The notes: generated from the sequence alone by a model not told the origin. A stretch of 64,000 bases of DNA from NVTR01 sp036479015 (GCA_036479015.1 JAZGFB010000039.1:1-64000); one strand, 5' to 3'. Numbered from the stretch's first letter, positions 43,814 to 52,666 are shown. A program made the numbers and translations.

Positions 43814-44723
43814 GGGTATTATTCTCAAGCTCTGATTTAACAATCGCGATCATGTAATCGGTGAAAAGTTTAATTTTTGGGTCTTTCAGTCGACGGTGCG
43901 ATGAAAGGCATGCCAATTGAACCGGAACCGGCGGGGTTTGCATTGCAACCGGTACCAGCGCGCCGCTGTTTAAGTGCTCGGCAACCTCAAAAACCGGTTT
44001 CATAACAATGCCATGGCCCTGAATTGCCCAATCCGTAAGCACGTCACCGTCATCAGATTCAAACGGCCCTGATACGTTGAATTTTTCCGGGCCTTCATCA
44101 GTCACCAGCGACCAGCGATATTCTTTTGCGCCGGGAAAGCGAAGGTTTAAACAGTCGTGTTTTTGGGCAATCAAGGCCGCGCCGTCGGCCGGGTTTCCCC
44201 GGTGTTTAATATAGCTTGGTGAGGCGCAAAGCAGGCGGGGGCATTGGGCGATGACGCGAACTTTCAGGTTGCTGTCTTCCAAGTTTCCAAGGTGAAATGC
44301 CAGGTCCAGCCCCTCTGCTGTGACGTTGATGCTGCGGTCTGACAACCGAAGGCGCACGTCGATAAGTGGGTATTGGTCTTTGAAATTTGGCACCGCGGGC
44401 GCAATAAACCGCCGCCCAATTCTAAGTGGGGCCGCCACAAATATTGTTCCTTTGGGGTCGTCACCAGTGCTGGCAATTGCGGCTTCTGCATCGGTAATTG
44501 CGTCCAGTACTTTGCAGGCACCTTCATAAAACGCTTTGCCGTTTTCAGTCGGTTGCAGGGCCCGTGTGGTGCGGTTGAACAGCCGAACTCCCAGGTGTTT
44601 TTCAAGGTCGGATATCCGGCTTGAAGCGACAGCAGGGGATGCGCGCTGATCGCGGGCGGCGGCGCTCATACCGCCAAGTTCATAGACCCTGACGAACATT
44701 TTTAGATTGCGGATATAGGCCAT
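43773..44723 (-). CDS. LysR family transcriptional regulator
   Basis: A 316-residue LTTR. The N-terminal winged HTH (LKMFVRVYELGGMSAAARDQRASPAVASSRISDLEKHLGVRLFNRTTR) is followed by a substrate-binding domain. It is divergent from puuD with a 99-base gap, so it is the likely regulator of urate catabolism, with urate or an intermediate as co-inducer (inference). Confidence 0.9.
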   Translation of the reverse strand: MAYIRNLKMFVRVYELGGMSAAARDQRASPAVASSRISDLEKHLGVRLFNRTTRALQPTENGKAFYEGACKVLDAITDAEAAIASTGDDPKGTIFVAAPLRIGRRFIAPAVPNFKDQYPLIDVRLRLSDRSINVTAEGLDLAFHLGNLEDSNLKVRVIAQCPRLLCASPSYIKHRGNPADGAALIAQKHDCLNLRFPGAKEYRWSLVTDEGPEKFNVSGPFESDDGDVLTDWAIQGHGIVMKPVFEVAEHLNSGALVPVAMQTPPVPVQLACLSSHRRLKDPKIKLFTDYMIAIVKSELENNTLNSPDMSNIQTAK

Positions 44724-44822
44724 GTTTATTCTTCGCGTTGTTTTGAAAGTCTGTTGTTATTTGTAGGATACACAAAAAAGTACATCGCGGTATAGTTTGC
44801 ACAAAAGATGGGGAATTTCGCG

Positions 44823-46049
44823 ATGTATGATCTGTTAGCAATGGGCGCCTGGCTGGAATTTGCGGTGCGTTGGCTGCATGTGATCACAGGTATTGCCTGG
44901 ATAGGGTCTTCCTTTTATTTCATAGCCTTAGATCTAGGTTTGCACCGTGACCGCAACCTTGCAAACGGTGCGGATGGGGAAGAGTGGCAGGTTCATGGCG
45001 GTGGATTTTACCATGTTCAGAAATACCTGGTTGCCCCGGAAAAAATGCCTGACGACCTAGTATGGTTCAAATGGGAAAGCTACGCCACTTGGCTAAGCGG
45101 TTTTGCGTTGTTGATTCTGGTCTATTATTTAGGGGCAGAGTTTTATCTGGTTGACCCAAATGTGTTGGATATTGCCGTCTGGCAGGCGATTTCAATTTCG
45201 CTTTTATCGCTTGGGATCGGCTGGTTGGTCTATGATTTCATTTGTAAGTCCAGCTTTGGCGACAACAACACCCGCTTGATGGTCATGTTGTTCCTGATCC
45301 TTATTGCGGTGGCTTGGGGCTATACTCAGGTGTTTTCTGGACGCGCTGCTTTGCTACATTTGGGGGCGTTTACGGCGACTTTGATGTCGGCCAATGTTTT
45401 TATTATTATCATTCCAAATCAAAAGATTGTGGTGGCGGATCTAAAGGCGGGGCGGGTGCCAGATGCAAAATATGGCAAGATCGCCAAGCAACGCTCAACC
45501 CACAACAACTATCTGACGTTGCCGGTTATTTTTCTGATGTTGTCAAACCATTATCCGCTGGCATTTGCCAGTGAATACAACTGGGTAATTGCCAGCCTGG
45601 TGTTCCTGATGGGGGTGACTATCCGGCACTATTTCAATTCGATGCATTCACGTTCAGGCAGGCCTACCTGGACCTGGCTGGTGACGATTATCCTGTTCAT
45701 TTTAATAGCTTGGTTGTCCACCGCGCCGATGTTCCATGATGAAAATGACGGCGTTGCCATGGGCCTGGGAGAGGCGCGGTTTGTGGCAGCCCCCGGGTTT
45801 GAAGAGGTGCATGATATCATTCTTGGGCGGTGTTCCATGTGCCATTCATCCGAGCCTGCATGGGACGGAATGATGTGGCCACCCAAGGGGGTTCGCCTGG
45901 AAACCGAGGCACAGATCGCCCGGCTGGCGCGGGATATTTATTTGCAAGCGGGCTTAAGCAATGCAATGCCGCCCGCGAACCTGTCATTTATAGAACCCGT
46001 AGAGCGGGCGAAAATTGTGGCCTGGTATAGGGCTGCCGTGGGCGGATAG
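44823..46049 (+). CDS. puuD: Membrane urate oxidase with cytochrome c domain (PuuD)
   Basis: A 408-residue protein with about eight membrane segments and a C-terminal cytochrome c domain holding one CxxCH site (GRCSMCHSSEP) and an axial Met candidate (NAMPPANL). PuuD oxidises urate to 5-hydroxyisourate and hands electrons to the respiratory chain, avoiding hydrogen peroxide. ATG 44823 is preferred over 44808 because of the GGGGAA ribosome site. It is upstream of and separate from the minus-strand purine genes. Confidence 0.93.
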   Translation: MYDLLAMGAWLEFAVRWLHVITGIAWIGSSFYFIALDLGLHRDRNLANGADGEEWQVHGGGFYHVQKYLVAPEKMPDDLVWFKWESYATWLSGFALLILVYYLGAEFYLVDPNVLDIAVWQAISISLLSLGIGWLVYDFICKSSFGDNNTRLMVMLFLILIAVAWGYTQVFSGRAALLHLGAFTATLMSANVFIIIIPNQKIVVADLKAGRVPDAKYGKIAKQRSTHNNYLTLPVIFLMLSNHYPLAFASEYNWVIASLVFLMGVTIRHYFNSMHSRSGRPTWTWLVTIILFILIAWLSTAPMFHDENDGVAMGLGEARFVAAPGFEEVHDIILGRCSMCHSSEPAWDGMMWPPKGVRLETEAQIARLARDIYLQAGLSNAMPPANLSFIEPVERAKIVAWYRAAVGG

Positions 46050-46127
46050 CCGCAATTGTTTGAAGAATGTACGAAATTCCCACTCCCGGTTTGAAGGATA
46101 CAAAGACGGTTTTCGCTGTTCGCTTAA

Positions 46128-46988
46128 CTATTGGTTTACGCAAGTGACAAGACCCGATGCGATTTTTTGAATGAGGGCTGGGTAAAGGTCGGGGGCCGGT
46201 TTTTGGGTTGCCCCCATCGGGTCAAGTTGGGCGACCGGGGTTCCGGTGCCGGTAGTCAGACTGTTCAGAAATGTTGGGCTTTCGCCGGTCTGAGCAATAG
46301 CACAGGCAATATTTCCAGATTGCAAAACTGAGCGGATGTTTTTCAGATGTGCAGCGCCAGGTGTGGTGCTGTCGTTCGGGGAAATCACACCTGCGATGTC
46401 TAGGTCGAAGCGATCGGCAAAATAGCCAAAGGCGCCGTGGTCAAAAACCAGTGGCTGATTATGCAAAGGAAGTAATGTGGATTGGATGCGCTGGGTCAGG
46501 GCGGCAATGTCGGCCGCTGTGCGGTCAGCATTTTCTAGGTAGAGGCGCTGATTTTCAGGGTCTTGGTGTGACAGTGCCTGTGCGATGGCATCGATCCAAA
46601 TTACTGCGTTGTCCGGGTTAAGCCAAGCATGGGGGTCGGTGCCGCTGTCTGAACGCTGCAGCGCAGTTTCAGGGACTGTTAACAGCGAAATTTTGCGACT
46701 GTTATCGGACAGATTGGCAATCGGTGCTGTAAGCCAAGGCGTTAGATCAGAGCCGATCCAGAACACCAGATCAGCCTGCGCCAAAGCCCGGGCCTGCGAA
46801 GGGCGCAGTTGCATATGGTGCGGGTCGTCCACGCCTGAAAGCAAAAGTGTCGGCTGCCCAAGATCGCCCATGACGCTGGCGACCAAAGAATGCACCGGTG
46901 CAATATCGGTAACGACATTGGGCGCCCCGCTCCGGGCAGGGCTGGAAGTTATGGTAAGGACCATGAAAATCAGCCGGAATATACGCAT
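46128..46988 (-). CDS. znuA: Zinc ABC transporter substrate-binding protein
   Basis: A 286-residue periplasmic protein with a short signal peptide (about 1-20). Zn ligands are visible in APVHSLVASVMG, DDPHHMQLRPSQ and DHGAFGYFADRF. The His/Asp-rich loop usual in gammaproteobacterial ZnuA is missing, leaving only SDSGTDPHAWL. It is divergent from zur-znuCB over a shared Zur box. Confidence 0.92.
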   Translation of the reverse strand: MRIFRLIFMVLTITSSPARSGAPNVVTDIAPVHSLVASVMGDLGQPTLLLSGVDDPHHMQLRPSQARALAQADLVFWIGSDLTPWLTAPIANLSDNSRKISLLTVPETALQRSDSGTDPHAWLNPDNAVIWIDAIAQALSHQDPENQRLYLENADRTAADIAALTQRIQSTLLPLHNQPLVFDHGAFGYFADRFDLDIAGVISPNDSTTPGAAHLKNIRSVLQSGNIACAIAQTGESPTFLNSLTTGTGTPVAQLDPMGATQKPAPDLYPALIQKIASGLVTCVNQ

Positions 46989-47010
46989 GCGTTCACCTTG
47001 TGCAAAATAT

Positions 47011-47035
47011 TACAATGATATAATATAACATTACA
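47011..47035. promoter_or_regulatory. Zur box between znuA and zur
   Basis: TACAATGATATAATATAACATTACA is a near-perfect palindrome centred at 47023. The reverse strand core ATGTTATATTATATCAT matches the known Zur consensus (ATGTTATAnTATAACAT) at all but one position. It lies 23 bases before the znuA start on one side and 25 before zur on the other, so it should repress both under zinc sufficiency. Confidence 0.88.
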
Positions 47036-47059
47036 TAGCGAATAGCAGCAAGGCCTCAG

Positions 47060-47557
47060 ATGCCCCCGGCACATAATCCAGTGACAGCATTTGCCAAACA
47101 TAACCATAAATCATGCCGTGGTGACGTGTTGGATAACGCCGACCGCATGGTGCGTGACGCCGGGCTGCGGTTAACCCCGGTGCGTCGCCGGGTTTTGGAA
47201 ATTCTGGTCGAAGGGCACCGCGCGATGGGGGCCTATCAGGTGTTGGAAAGGCTGGCAGAAGATGGTTTTGCCAAGCAGCCACCTGTTGCCTACCGGGCGC
47301 TTGATTTCCTGGTTGAGCACGGCCTTGTCCACCGGATCAGGCGGCTGAATGCTTTCGCTGCCTGTATGCAGCCTGGGGTTGCCCATGCCCCGGCATTTTT
47401 CATTTGTTTGCACTGCGAAGGTGTTGCTGAAGCCCCAGCATTTGATGTCAGCGATGCGCTAAAGAAAACGGGCGATGAAATGGGGTTCCGGGTTGAACGA
47501 ATGAACATTGAAGCGGTCGGAATTTGCCCTAACTGTTTGCAAGGAAACGGTAAATGA
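47060..47557 (+). CDS. zur: Zinc uptake regulator Zur (Fur family)
   Basis: A 165-residue Fur-family repressor. The winged HTH (GLRLTPVRRRVLEILVEGHRAMGAYQVLERL) is followed by a dimer domain with two CxxC pairs, FICLHCEG and GICPNCLQ, for the structural zinc. Genomic position next to znuA/znuCB and the Zur box identify it as Zur rather than Fur. It overlaps znuC by four bases. Confidence 0.94.
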   Translation: MPPAHNPVTAFAKHNHKSCRGDVLDNADRMVRDAGLRLTPVRRRVLEILVEGHRAMGAYQVLERLAEDGFAKQPPVAYRALDFLVEHGLVHRIRRLNAFAACMQPGVAHAPAFFICLHCEGVAEAPAFDVSDALKKTGDEMGFRVERMNIEAVGICPNCLQGNGK

Positions 47558-48282
47558 TATTGATAAGCGCTGATGGCTTGGGGGTAAAATACGGTGGAAA
47601 ACCGGTGCTGCATGATGTGAATTTTAGTATCTCAGCGGCTGAGATCGTCACGCTGGTGGGCCCCAACGGGTCTGGAAAGTCCACCCTGATCCGCGCGTTG
47701 TTAGGGATTGTCACACCCACCAGAGGGACGGTCAGCGCCAAACAAGGGCTACGTATTGGCTATGTGCCACAAAAGCTGAGCATTGATGGCACCATGCCGA
47801 TGACTGTGGCCCGATTTCTGGCGCTTCCACGACGTGCACCGGACTATGAGCTGAATCAGGTCATGTCGCGGGTTGGTATTGCCGATCTGGCGCATCGGCA
47901 AATGGCGGCGCTCTCGGGGGGGCAGTTTCAGCGGATATTGCTGGCACGTGCCCTGTTGGGGATGCCGGATATATTGATACTGGACGAACCAACGCAGGGG
48001 CTGGATCAGCCCGGAGTGGCCGGGTTCTACCAAATGATCGAAGAACTGCGGCGCGACATTGGCTGCGCTATCTTATTGGTAAGCCATGATCTGCATGTGG
48101 TGATGGGTGCCTCTGATCGGGTAATTTGTCTAAACGGTCATATCTGTTGCGAAGGGTCGCCCCAGGTGGTGTCTGCAGCGCCAGAATACCGCGAGCTGTT
48201 TGGCATGGGCACCAAGGGCGCGCTGGCGTTGTACCGCCATGAGCATGATCACCACCATGACCATGACCAAGAGGGTGCCTGA
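47554..48282 (+). CDS. znuC: Zinc ABC transporter ATPase
   Basis: A 242-residue ABC ATPase with Walker A GPNGSGKSTLIRAL, signature LSGGQFQRILLARALL and Walker B ILILDEPTQGLD. The C-terminus is His-rich (HEHDHHHDHDQ), a probable zinc-binding tail that may store or sense Zn. It overlaps zur by four bases and shares one base with the znuB start. Confidence 0.94.
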   Translation: MILISADGLGVKYGGKPVLHDVNFSISAAEIVTLVGPNGSGKSTLIRALLGIVTPTRGTVSAKQGLRIGYVPQKLSIDGTMPMTVARFLALPRRAPDYELNQVMSRVGIADLAHRQMAALSGGQFQRILLARALLGMPDILILDEPTQGLDQPGVAGFYQMIEELRRDIGCAILLVSHDLHVVMGASDRVICLNGHICCEGSPQVVSAAPEYRELFGMGTKGALALYRHEHDHHHDHDQEGA

Positions 48283-49070
48283 TGTTGGATGACTTTTTGG
48301 TGCGCGCAGTCTTGGCCGGTATTGGGCTGTCACTGGCAACCGGGCCATTGGGGGCCTTCGTGGTCTGGCGCAAGATGGCCTATTTCGGCGACACAATTGC
48401 CCACGCCGCGATTTTAGGGGTCGCACTGTCGCTGGCATTTTCGATGTCGCCTGTGATTGGGACATTTGTAGCAGCGTTGGCGGTCGGAATAGCTGCGTCG
48501 GGGTTGGCGTCGGGGGGCAGAAGCATGGATTCCACCCTGGGTGTGCTGTCGCATTCGGCCCTGGCGCTGGGTCTGGTGGCAATTTCGTTTGTCCGTGGTG
48601 TCCGGGTTGATCTGACCAGCTTTTTGTTTGGCGATATTTTGACAGTATCACTGGGGCATGTCGGGCTAATATGGCTGGTTTCATTGGGCGTATTGGGGGT
48701 GCTGGTATGGCGCTGGTCGGATTTGCTAACAGCTACGCTAGATGATGATCTGGCCGCATCAAGGGGCATAAATCCGGCACGCCAACGCCTGATACTGACG
48801 CTAGCGCTGGCGCTGGTGGTGGCACTGTCGTTGAAAATTGTAGGGGCTTTGCTGATCGGGGCTATGTTGATCATTCCGGCGACAGCCGCGCGCGGATTTT
48901 CCCGTTCACCAGAAATGATGGCGATAACCGCCACAGTGATCGGTGGGCTGGCAACACTGGGCGGGGTGGGCGCATCTGCGCTTTTGGATACGCCAGCCGG
49001 GCCAAGTATAGTGGTGGTGGCTGCGTTAATTTTTGCAATATCCGGGCGGCTACGGATCAGTGAAACATAA
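48282..49070 (+). CDS. znuB: Zinc ABC transporter permease
   Basis: A 262-residue ABC-3 family permease with about seven to eight membrane segments (FLVRAVLAGIGLSLATGPLGAFVVWRKMAYFGDTIAHAAILG at the N-terminus). It forms the channel with ZnuC for Zn import. The start overlaps the znuC stop (TGATG). A 76-base gap leads to the tungstate genes. Confidence 0.94.
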   Translation: MLDDFLVRAVLAGIGLSLATGPLGAFVVWRKMAYFGDTIAHAAILGVALSLAFSMSPVIGTFVAALAVGIAASGLASGGRSMDSTLGVLSHSALALGLVAISFVRGVRVDLTSFLFGDILTVSLGHVGLIWLVSLGVLGVLVWRWSDLLTATLDDDLAASRGINPARQRLILTLALALVVALSLKIVGALLIGAMLIIPATAARGFSRSPEMMAITATVIGGLATLGGVGASALLDTPAGPSIVVVAALIFAISGRLRISET

Positions 49071-49146
49071 TGCTGGCAGCCGCTATTGGGCTTGATATCT
49101 TCGCCAGAGTGCTAATATTGGCCGCCAGTGACAACGGTTGGAACTG

Positions 49147-49854
49147 ATGCAGGATTTTTCCACGATATTTGCCCAGTCTATTGGGCTGATCCTGGGCGGT
49201 GATGCCCAGCTTTGGGCAGTGATTTTCCTGTCCCTAAAAGTATCACTTTTGGCCGTGTTGGCGTCTGGCATTATTGGGTTGCCATTGGGTGCGCTGTTGG
49301 CGGTGGGCCGGTTTCGCGGCCGTCAGGCGGTTATTGTTCTGGTAAATGCGCTTATGGGGCTGCCCCCGGTGGTTGTCGGGCTAATTGTCTATCTGATGTT
49401 GTCCAACACTGGGCCTTTTGGGGTTTTTCAACTTCTGTATACGCCTACAGCAATGATCATTGCACAAACAGTACTGGTGACGCCGATCGTGGCCGCATTG
49501 GCCCGGCAATTGCTAGAAACGCTGGATGCAGAATATTCCGAACAGCTGCGTTCTTTTGGGGTGTCGCGGCTAGGGACAGTGCCAACATTGCTTTGGGACG
49601 GACGATATGGGCTAATGACGGCACTGCTGGCGGGTTTTGGCCGGGCCATTGCTGAAGTAGGTGCGGTGATAATTGTTGGCGGTAATATCAACCATGTAAC
49701 GCGCGTGATGACCACGTCAATTGCGCTGGAAACATCGCGCGGCAATCTGGCATTGGCACTGGCGCTAGGGGCAATTCTGGTGGCGATGGCTATCGTCGTG
49801 AATGCCGCTGTTACGGTGCTGGGGCTGTCAGCGCGACAGGCCGCAAATGTTTGA
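49147..49854 (+). CDS. tupB: Tungstate ABC transporter permease
   Basis: A 235-residue permease with about five to six membrane segments and the inner-loop EAA-like block EYSEQLRSFGVSRLGTVPTLLWDGRYG. The GRAIAEVGAVIIVGGNINHVTRVMTTSIALETSRGN region is characteristic of TupB. ATG 49147 is preferred to TTG 49138. It overlaps tupC by eight bases. Confidence 0.9.
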   Translation: MQDFSTIFAQSIGLILGGDAQLWAVIFLSLKVSLLAVLASGIIGLPLGALLAVGRFRGRQAVIVLVNALMGLPPVVVGLIVYLMLSNTGPFGVFQLLYTPTAMIIAQTVLVTPIVAALARQLLETLDAEYSEQLRSFGVSRLGTVPTLLWDGRYGLMTALLAGFGRAIAEVGAVIIVGGNINHVTRVMTTSIALETSRGNLALALALGAILVAMAIVVNAAVTVLGLSARQAANV

Positions 49855-50608
49855 TAACAAATCGGAAAAATCGACCCAACCGCTGCTGATAAGTGTGCAG
49901 GATCTGGTCTATGAGGCTGGTGACGCATTCCGCTTGCAGGTGGATGAGTTGCAGATATCAGCTGGTGGCCCAACGGTAATATTGGGCCCGAACGGGGCTG
50001 GCAAAAGCCTGTTTTTACGGCTGCTGCATGGGCTGCTTGCGCCGGACAACGGATCAGTTCTGGTCAATGGCGTGGTGCCGGATGCGGCCGTACGACGGCA
50101 ACAGGCGATGGTGTTTCAACAGCCGGTATTGTTGCGCCGCACGGTGGCCGCCAACATTTCATATGCGCTGAAAGTGCGTGGTGTCAAAAGGGTGACGCGG
50201 CGGCGCAAAGTTGATGCATTGCTGCGCCAAAATGGCTTAAGCGACCAAGCAAAGCAAGCAGCAAGAACATTGTCTGGCGGTGAACAACAACGCCTGGCAC
50301 TGGCGCGGGCACTGGCGATAGAACCGGAAGTTCTGTTTCTGGATGAGCCGACTTCAAGCCTGGACCCTTCATCAGCCGGGGCAATTGAGGAAATAATTGC
50401 GAATGCCGGGCAGGCGGGCACGAAGATTATTATGGTGACACATGATCTGGGGCTGGCACAGCGTCTGGCAGACAGGGTCATTTTTTTCCACAAAGGCCGG
50501 GTCTGTGAGCAAGCTTTAGGCACTGATTTTTTCAAACGGGCCAATTCACCAGAGGCACGTGCGTTTCTGGCCAGTAACTTGGCGCTTTGGGCCGGCGGGA
50601 ATTCATAA
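49847..50608 (+). CDS. tupC: Tungstate ABC transporter ATPase
   Basis: A 253-residue ABC ATPase with Walker A LGPNGAGKSLFLRLLHG, signature LSGGEQQRLALARALA and Walker B VLFLDEPTSSLDP. There is no MOP-type C-terminal molybdate domain. ATG 49847 overlaps the tupB stop (ATGTTTGA). The stop lies directly before the tupA start. Confidence 0.9.
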   Translation: MFDNKSEKSTQPLLISVQDLVYEAGDAFRLQVDELQISAGGPTVILGPNGAGKSLFLRLLHGLLAPDNGSVLVNGVVPDAAVRRQQAMVFQQPVLLRRTVAANISYALKVRGVKRVTRRRKVDALLRQNGLSDQAKQAARTLSGGEQQRLALARALAIEPEVLFLDEPTSSLDPSSAGAIEEIIANAGQAGTKIIMVTHDLGLAQRLADRVIFFHKGRVCEQALGTDFFKRANSPEARAFLASNLALWAGGNS

Positions 50609-51436
50609 ATGACCGGAACGCTAAAAGCGCTAGTAATCGGGATGGGGGTGCTGGTTGGCAGTTTGGCCAATGCTGCAGATGAATTTATTGTGTTGCAATC
50701 CACCACATCAACCCGAAATTCTGGCCTGCTGGATGCGCTAATCCCAAAATTTGAAGCCATAAGTGGCATAGAGGTCAGGGTTGTGGCGGTGGGGACTGGT
50801 CAAGCACTGCGCAATGCACAAAACGGCGACGGCGACGTTCTGATGGTGCATGCAAAATTGGCAGAGGAAGAATTTGTTGCCAATGGCTGGGGCGTTAAAC
50901 GGTTCGACCTGATGTATAATGATTTTGTCGTTGTTGGCCCAGGTGATGATCCTGCTGGCGTAGAGAGTATAGCCAATGTGACTGATCTTATTAGTAAAAT
51001 AGCAAAATCGGGCGAAGTATTTGTGTCGCGCGGTGATGACAGCGGGACCCACAGGGCCGAGTTGGGGCTGTGGTCTCAGGCCGGTATTGATGTCGCCGCG
51101 GCATCAGGAACGTGGTACCGAGAAACCGGGGCCGGGATGGGAACGACCCTGAATATCGGCATTGGAATGGGCGGCTATATGTTAACGGACCGGGCATCCT
51201 GGGCTACGTTTGGTCACAAGGCGGGATTTCGCATTCTGGGTGCAGGGGATAAGCGCCTGCTCAACCAATATGGTATCATACTGGTCAATCCAGCCCGTCA
51301 TCCACGTGTCAACGCGGTGGCGGGGCAAGCATTTATTGATTGGCTGACCGGCGAAACCGGACAGGCGCTGATCGCTGATTTCTCAATTGCGGGGCAACAG
51401 CTGTTTTTCCCAAATGCAAACGTAGTTCAAGATTAA
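50609..51436 (+). CDS. tupA: Tungstate-binding periplasmic protein
   Basis: A 275-residue substrate-binding protein with a signal peptide ending near ANAADE. The anion-binding blocks QSTTSTRNSGLLDAL and VSRGDDSGTHRAE match TupA, which binds tungstate with high selectivity. The gene order tupBCA differs from the more usual tupABC. The last four bases overlap tail to tail with the truncated LuxR gene. Tungsten would serve W- or Mo/W-enzymes not present in the window. Confidence 0.92.
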   Translation: MTGTLKALVIGMGVLVGSLANAADEFIVLQSTTSTRNSGLLDALIPKFEAISGIEVRVVAVGTGQALRNAQNGDGDVLMVHAKLAEEEFVANGWGVKRFDLMYNDFVVVGPGDDPAGVESIANVTDLISKIAKSGEVFVSRGDDSGTHRAELGLWSQAGIDVAAASGTWYRETGAGMGTTLNIGIGMGGYMLTDRASWATFGHKAGFRILGAGDKRLLNQYGIILVNPARHPRVNAVAGQAFIDWLTGETGQALIADFSIAGQQLFFPNANVVQD

Positions 51437-51918
51437 CCCCGGGTGAAATTCACCGAGATTGATTTGAGCTGGCGCAGTTCATGGGGCGAGAATTCGTCAA
51501 TTTCCGATGTCTGCTTATGCAGGTACGCGACAATATCTGAAATTTCGTTGAGCTCTGCGTCAGCAAAGTCGCAATCACCGCGGGCAAAACTGGAAATGGA
51601 CTTGCTGGAATTGTCGTCGATGGCGTAAGTAAATCCATATTTCAGGCCATACTTTTGGGCCAGCGCCAGCACTCCGCTATCGTCTATTTCTTCCAGATCA
51701 TGCCACCTTGCGATCCCGGTATTTGAAAAACCCCACAGTACGGTCGGGTCTTTTAGAACGAGACCTTTCTCAGAATACATTTCCATCCAGTCCTTGCTAT
51801 AGGTCTGAAAAAGAAAGCGCGGCGTTGTGAATTCTATGTGTAGTGCAATTGCGTATCCAGCGGTGCAAATCTCGTCCAGACGGGCTAATGATGAGGTAAT
51901 TGTCGGTTTATTTTCCAT
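51433..51918 (-). CDS. HTH-less LuxR-type autoinducer-binding protein
   Basis: A 161-residue protein that aligns end to end with the N-terminal signal-binding domain of the neighbouring LuxR (for example LDEICTAGYAIALHIEF versus LQAIATGGYYVALRIGF, and KDWMEMYSEKGLVLKDPTVLWG versus KEWIDYYTKNGLMLRDPVVRWA). It stops where the HTH should begin. The start has a plausible site in TTACCTCATC upstream. Its 3' end overlaps tupA by four bases. Known truncated LuxR proteins can form inactive heterodimers, so an antiactivator role is inferred. It could also be a decaying gene. Confidence 0.75.
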   Translation of the reverse strand: MENKPTITSSLARLDEICTAGYAIALHIEFTTPRFLFQTYSKDWMEMYSEKGLVLKDPTVLWGFSNTGIARWHDLEEIDDSGVLALAQKYGLKYGFTYAIDDNSSKSISSFARGDCDFADAELNEISDIVAYLHKQTSEIDEFSPHELRQLKSISVNFTRG

Positions 51919-52045
51919 TTTAGTTCATTACCTACTATTTTGTTGCTCGTCACCGTGTCTAAAAGTTAGTACAAGAACACAACCAATGCGAGAGCTGGCT
52001 GAGTCTCTTTCAGCCATATGGTAACTTTTGGAGAGCGAGCTTGCA

Positions 52046-52651
52046 GTGAATTCCAGTTGGCCAATCGAACTCCAAGCTATTGCTACAGGTGGTTACTATG
52101 TGGCGCTGCGGATTGGTTTTGCATTCCCTGTTGAAGAGCGCAATGAGTTTCCAAAAGAGTGGATCGATTATTATACCAAAAATGGGCTGATGTTGCGCGA
52201 TCCGGTTGTGCGATGGGCCTATGGAAACTCTGGTTCGGTCCGGTGGAGCGACCTTGATTCGTTTGATGGTTATAGCGTTCTGTCCAAGGCTCGGGAATAC
52301 GGGTTGAACTATGGCGCGGTGATTTGTTGCCCTGGGAACGGGCCAAAGGAACTCCGTTCATACGGCACATTTTCGCGGCCTGACCGGGAATTTAGCGATA
52401 CTGAAATTATGACATTAGAAAAATCTCTAACGGCGTTGCACACTGCATCTGCCCCCCCTGGAAACCTGACAGACGCTGAACTTGAAGCCCTAGGGTTGGT
52501 AAAAGAAGGTATGCGTTTGAAGGAGATAGCCTATGAGCTGGGCGTTTCTGAGGGCGCTATTAAGCAGCGGCTTGCGGGCGCGAAGCGAAAGTTTGGCGCC
52601 AAGACAAATACCCATGCGGCCACCATGGCGACAGAATACAGAATGATCTGA
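52046..52651 (+). CDS. luxR: LuxR family quorum-sensing regulator
   Basis: A protein of about 201 residues with the AHL-binding domain (W..Y....L..DPV..W pattern near residues 39-60 and 95) and a C-terminal HTH (LTDAELEALGLVKEGMRLKEIAYELGVSEGAIKQRLAGAKRKFGAKTNTHA). GTG 52046 is taken as the start with GGAGAGCGAG upstream. TTG 52028 is possible and would add six residues. It precedes luxI with a lux box in between, the arrangement expected for a LuxR that activates its own synthase. Confidence 0.9.
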   Translation: MNSSWPIELQAIATGGYYVALRIGFAFPVEERNEFPKEWIDYYTKNGLMLRDPVVRWAYGNSGSVRWSDLDSFDGYSVLSKAREYGLNYGAVICCPGNGPKELRSYGTFSRPDREFSDTEIMTLEKSLTALHTASAPPGNLTDAELEALGLVKEGMRLKEIAYELGVSEGAIKQRLAGAKRKFGAKTNTHAATMATEYRMI

Positions 52652-52666
52652 TTGATCGCCTTAAAA

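Noticed and set aside
51433..51440. Frameshift as the cause of the missing LuxR HTH
   Set aside because: The sequence beyond the stop is the intact tupA gene on the opposite strand, so no out-of-frame HTH can follow.
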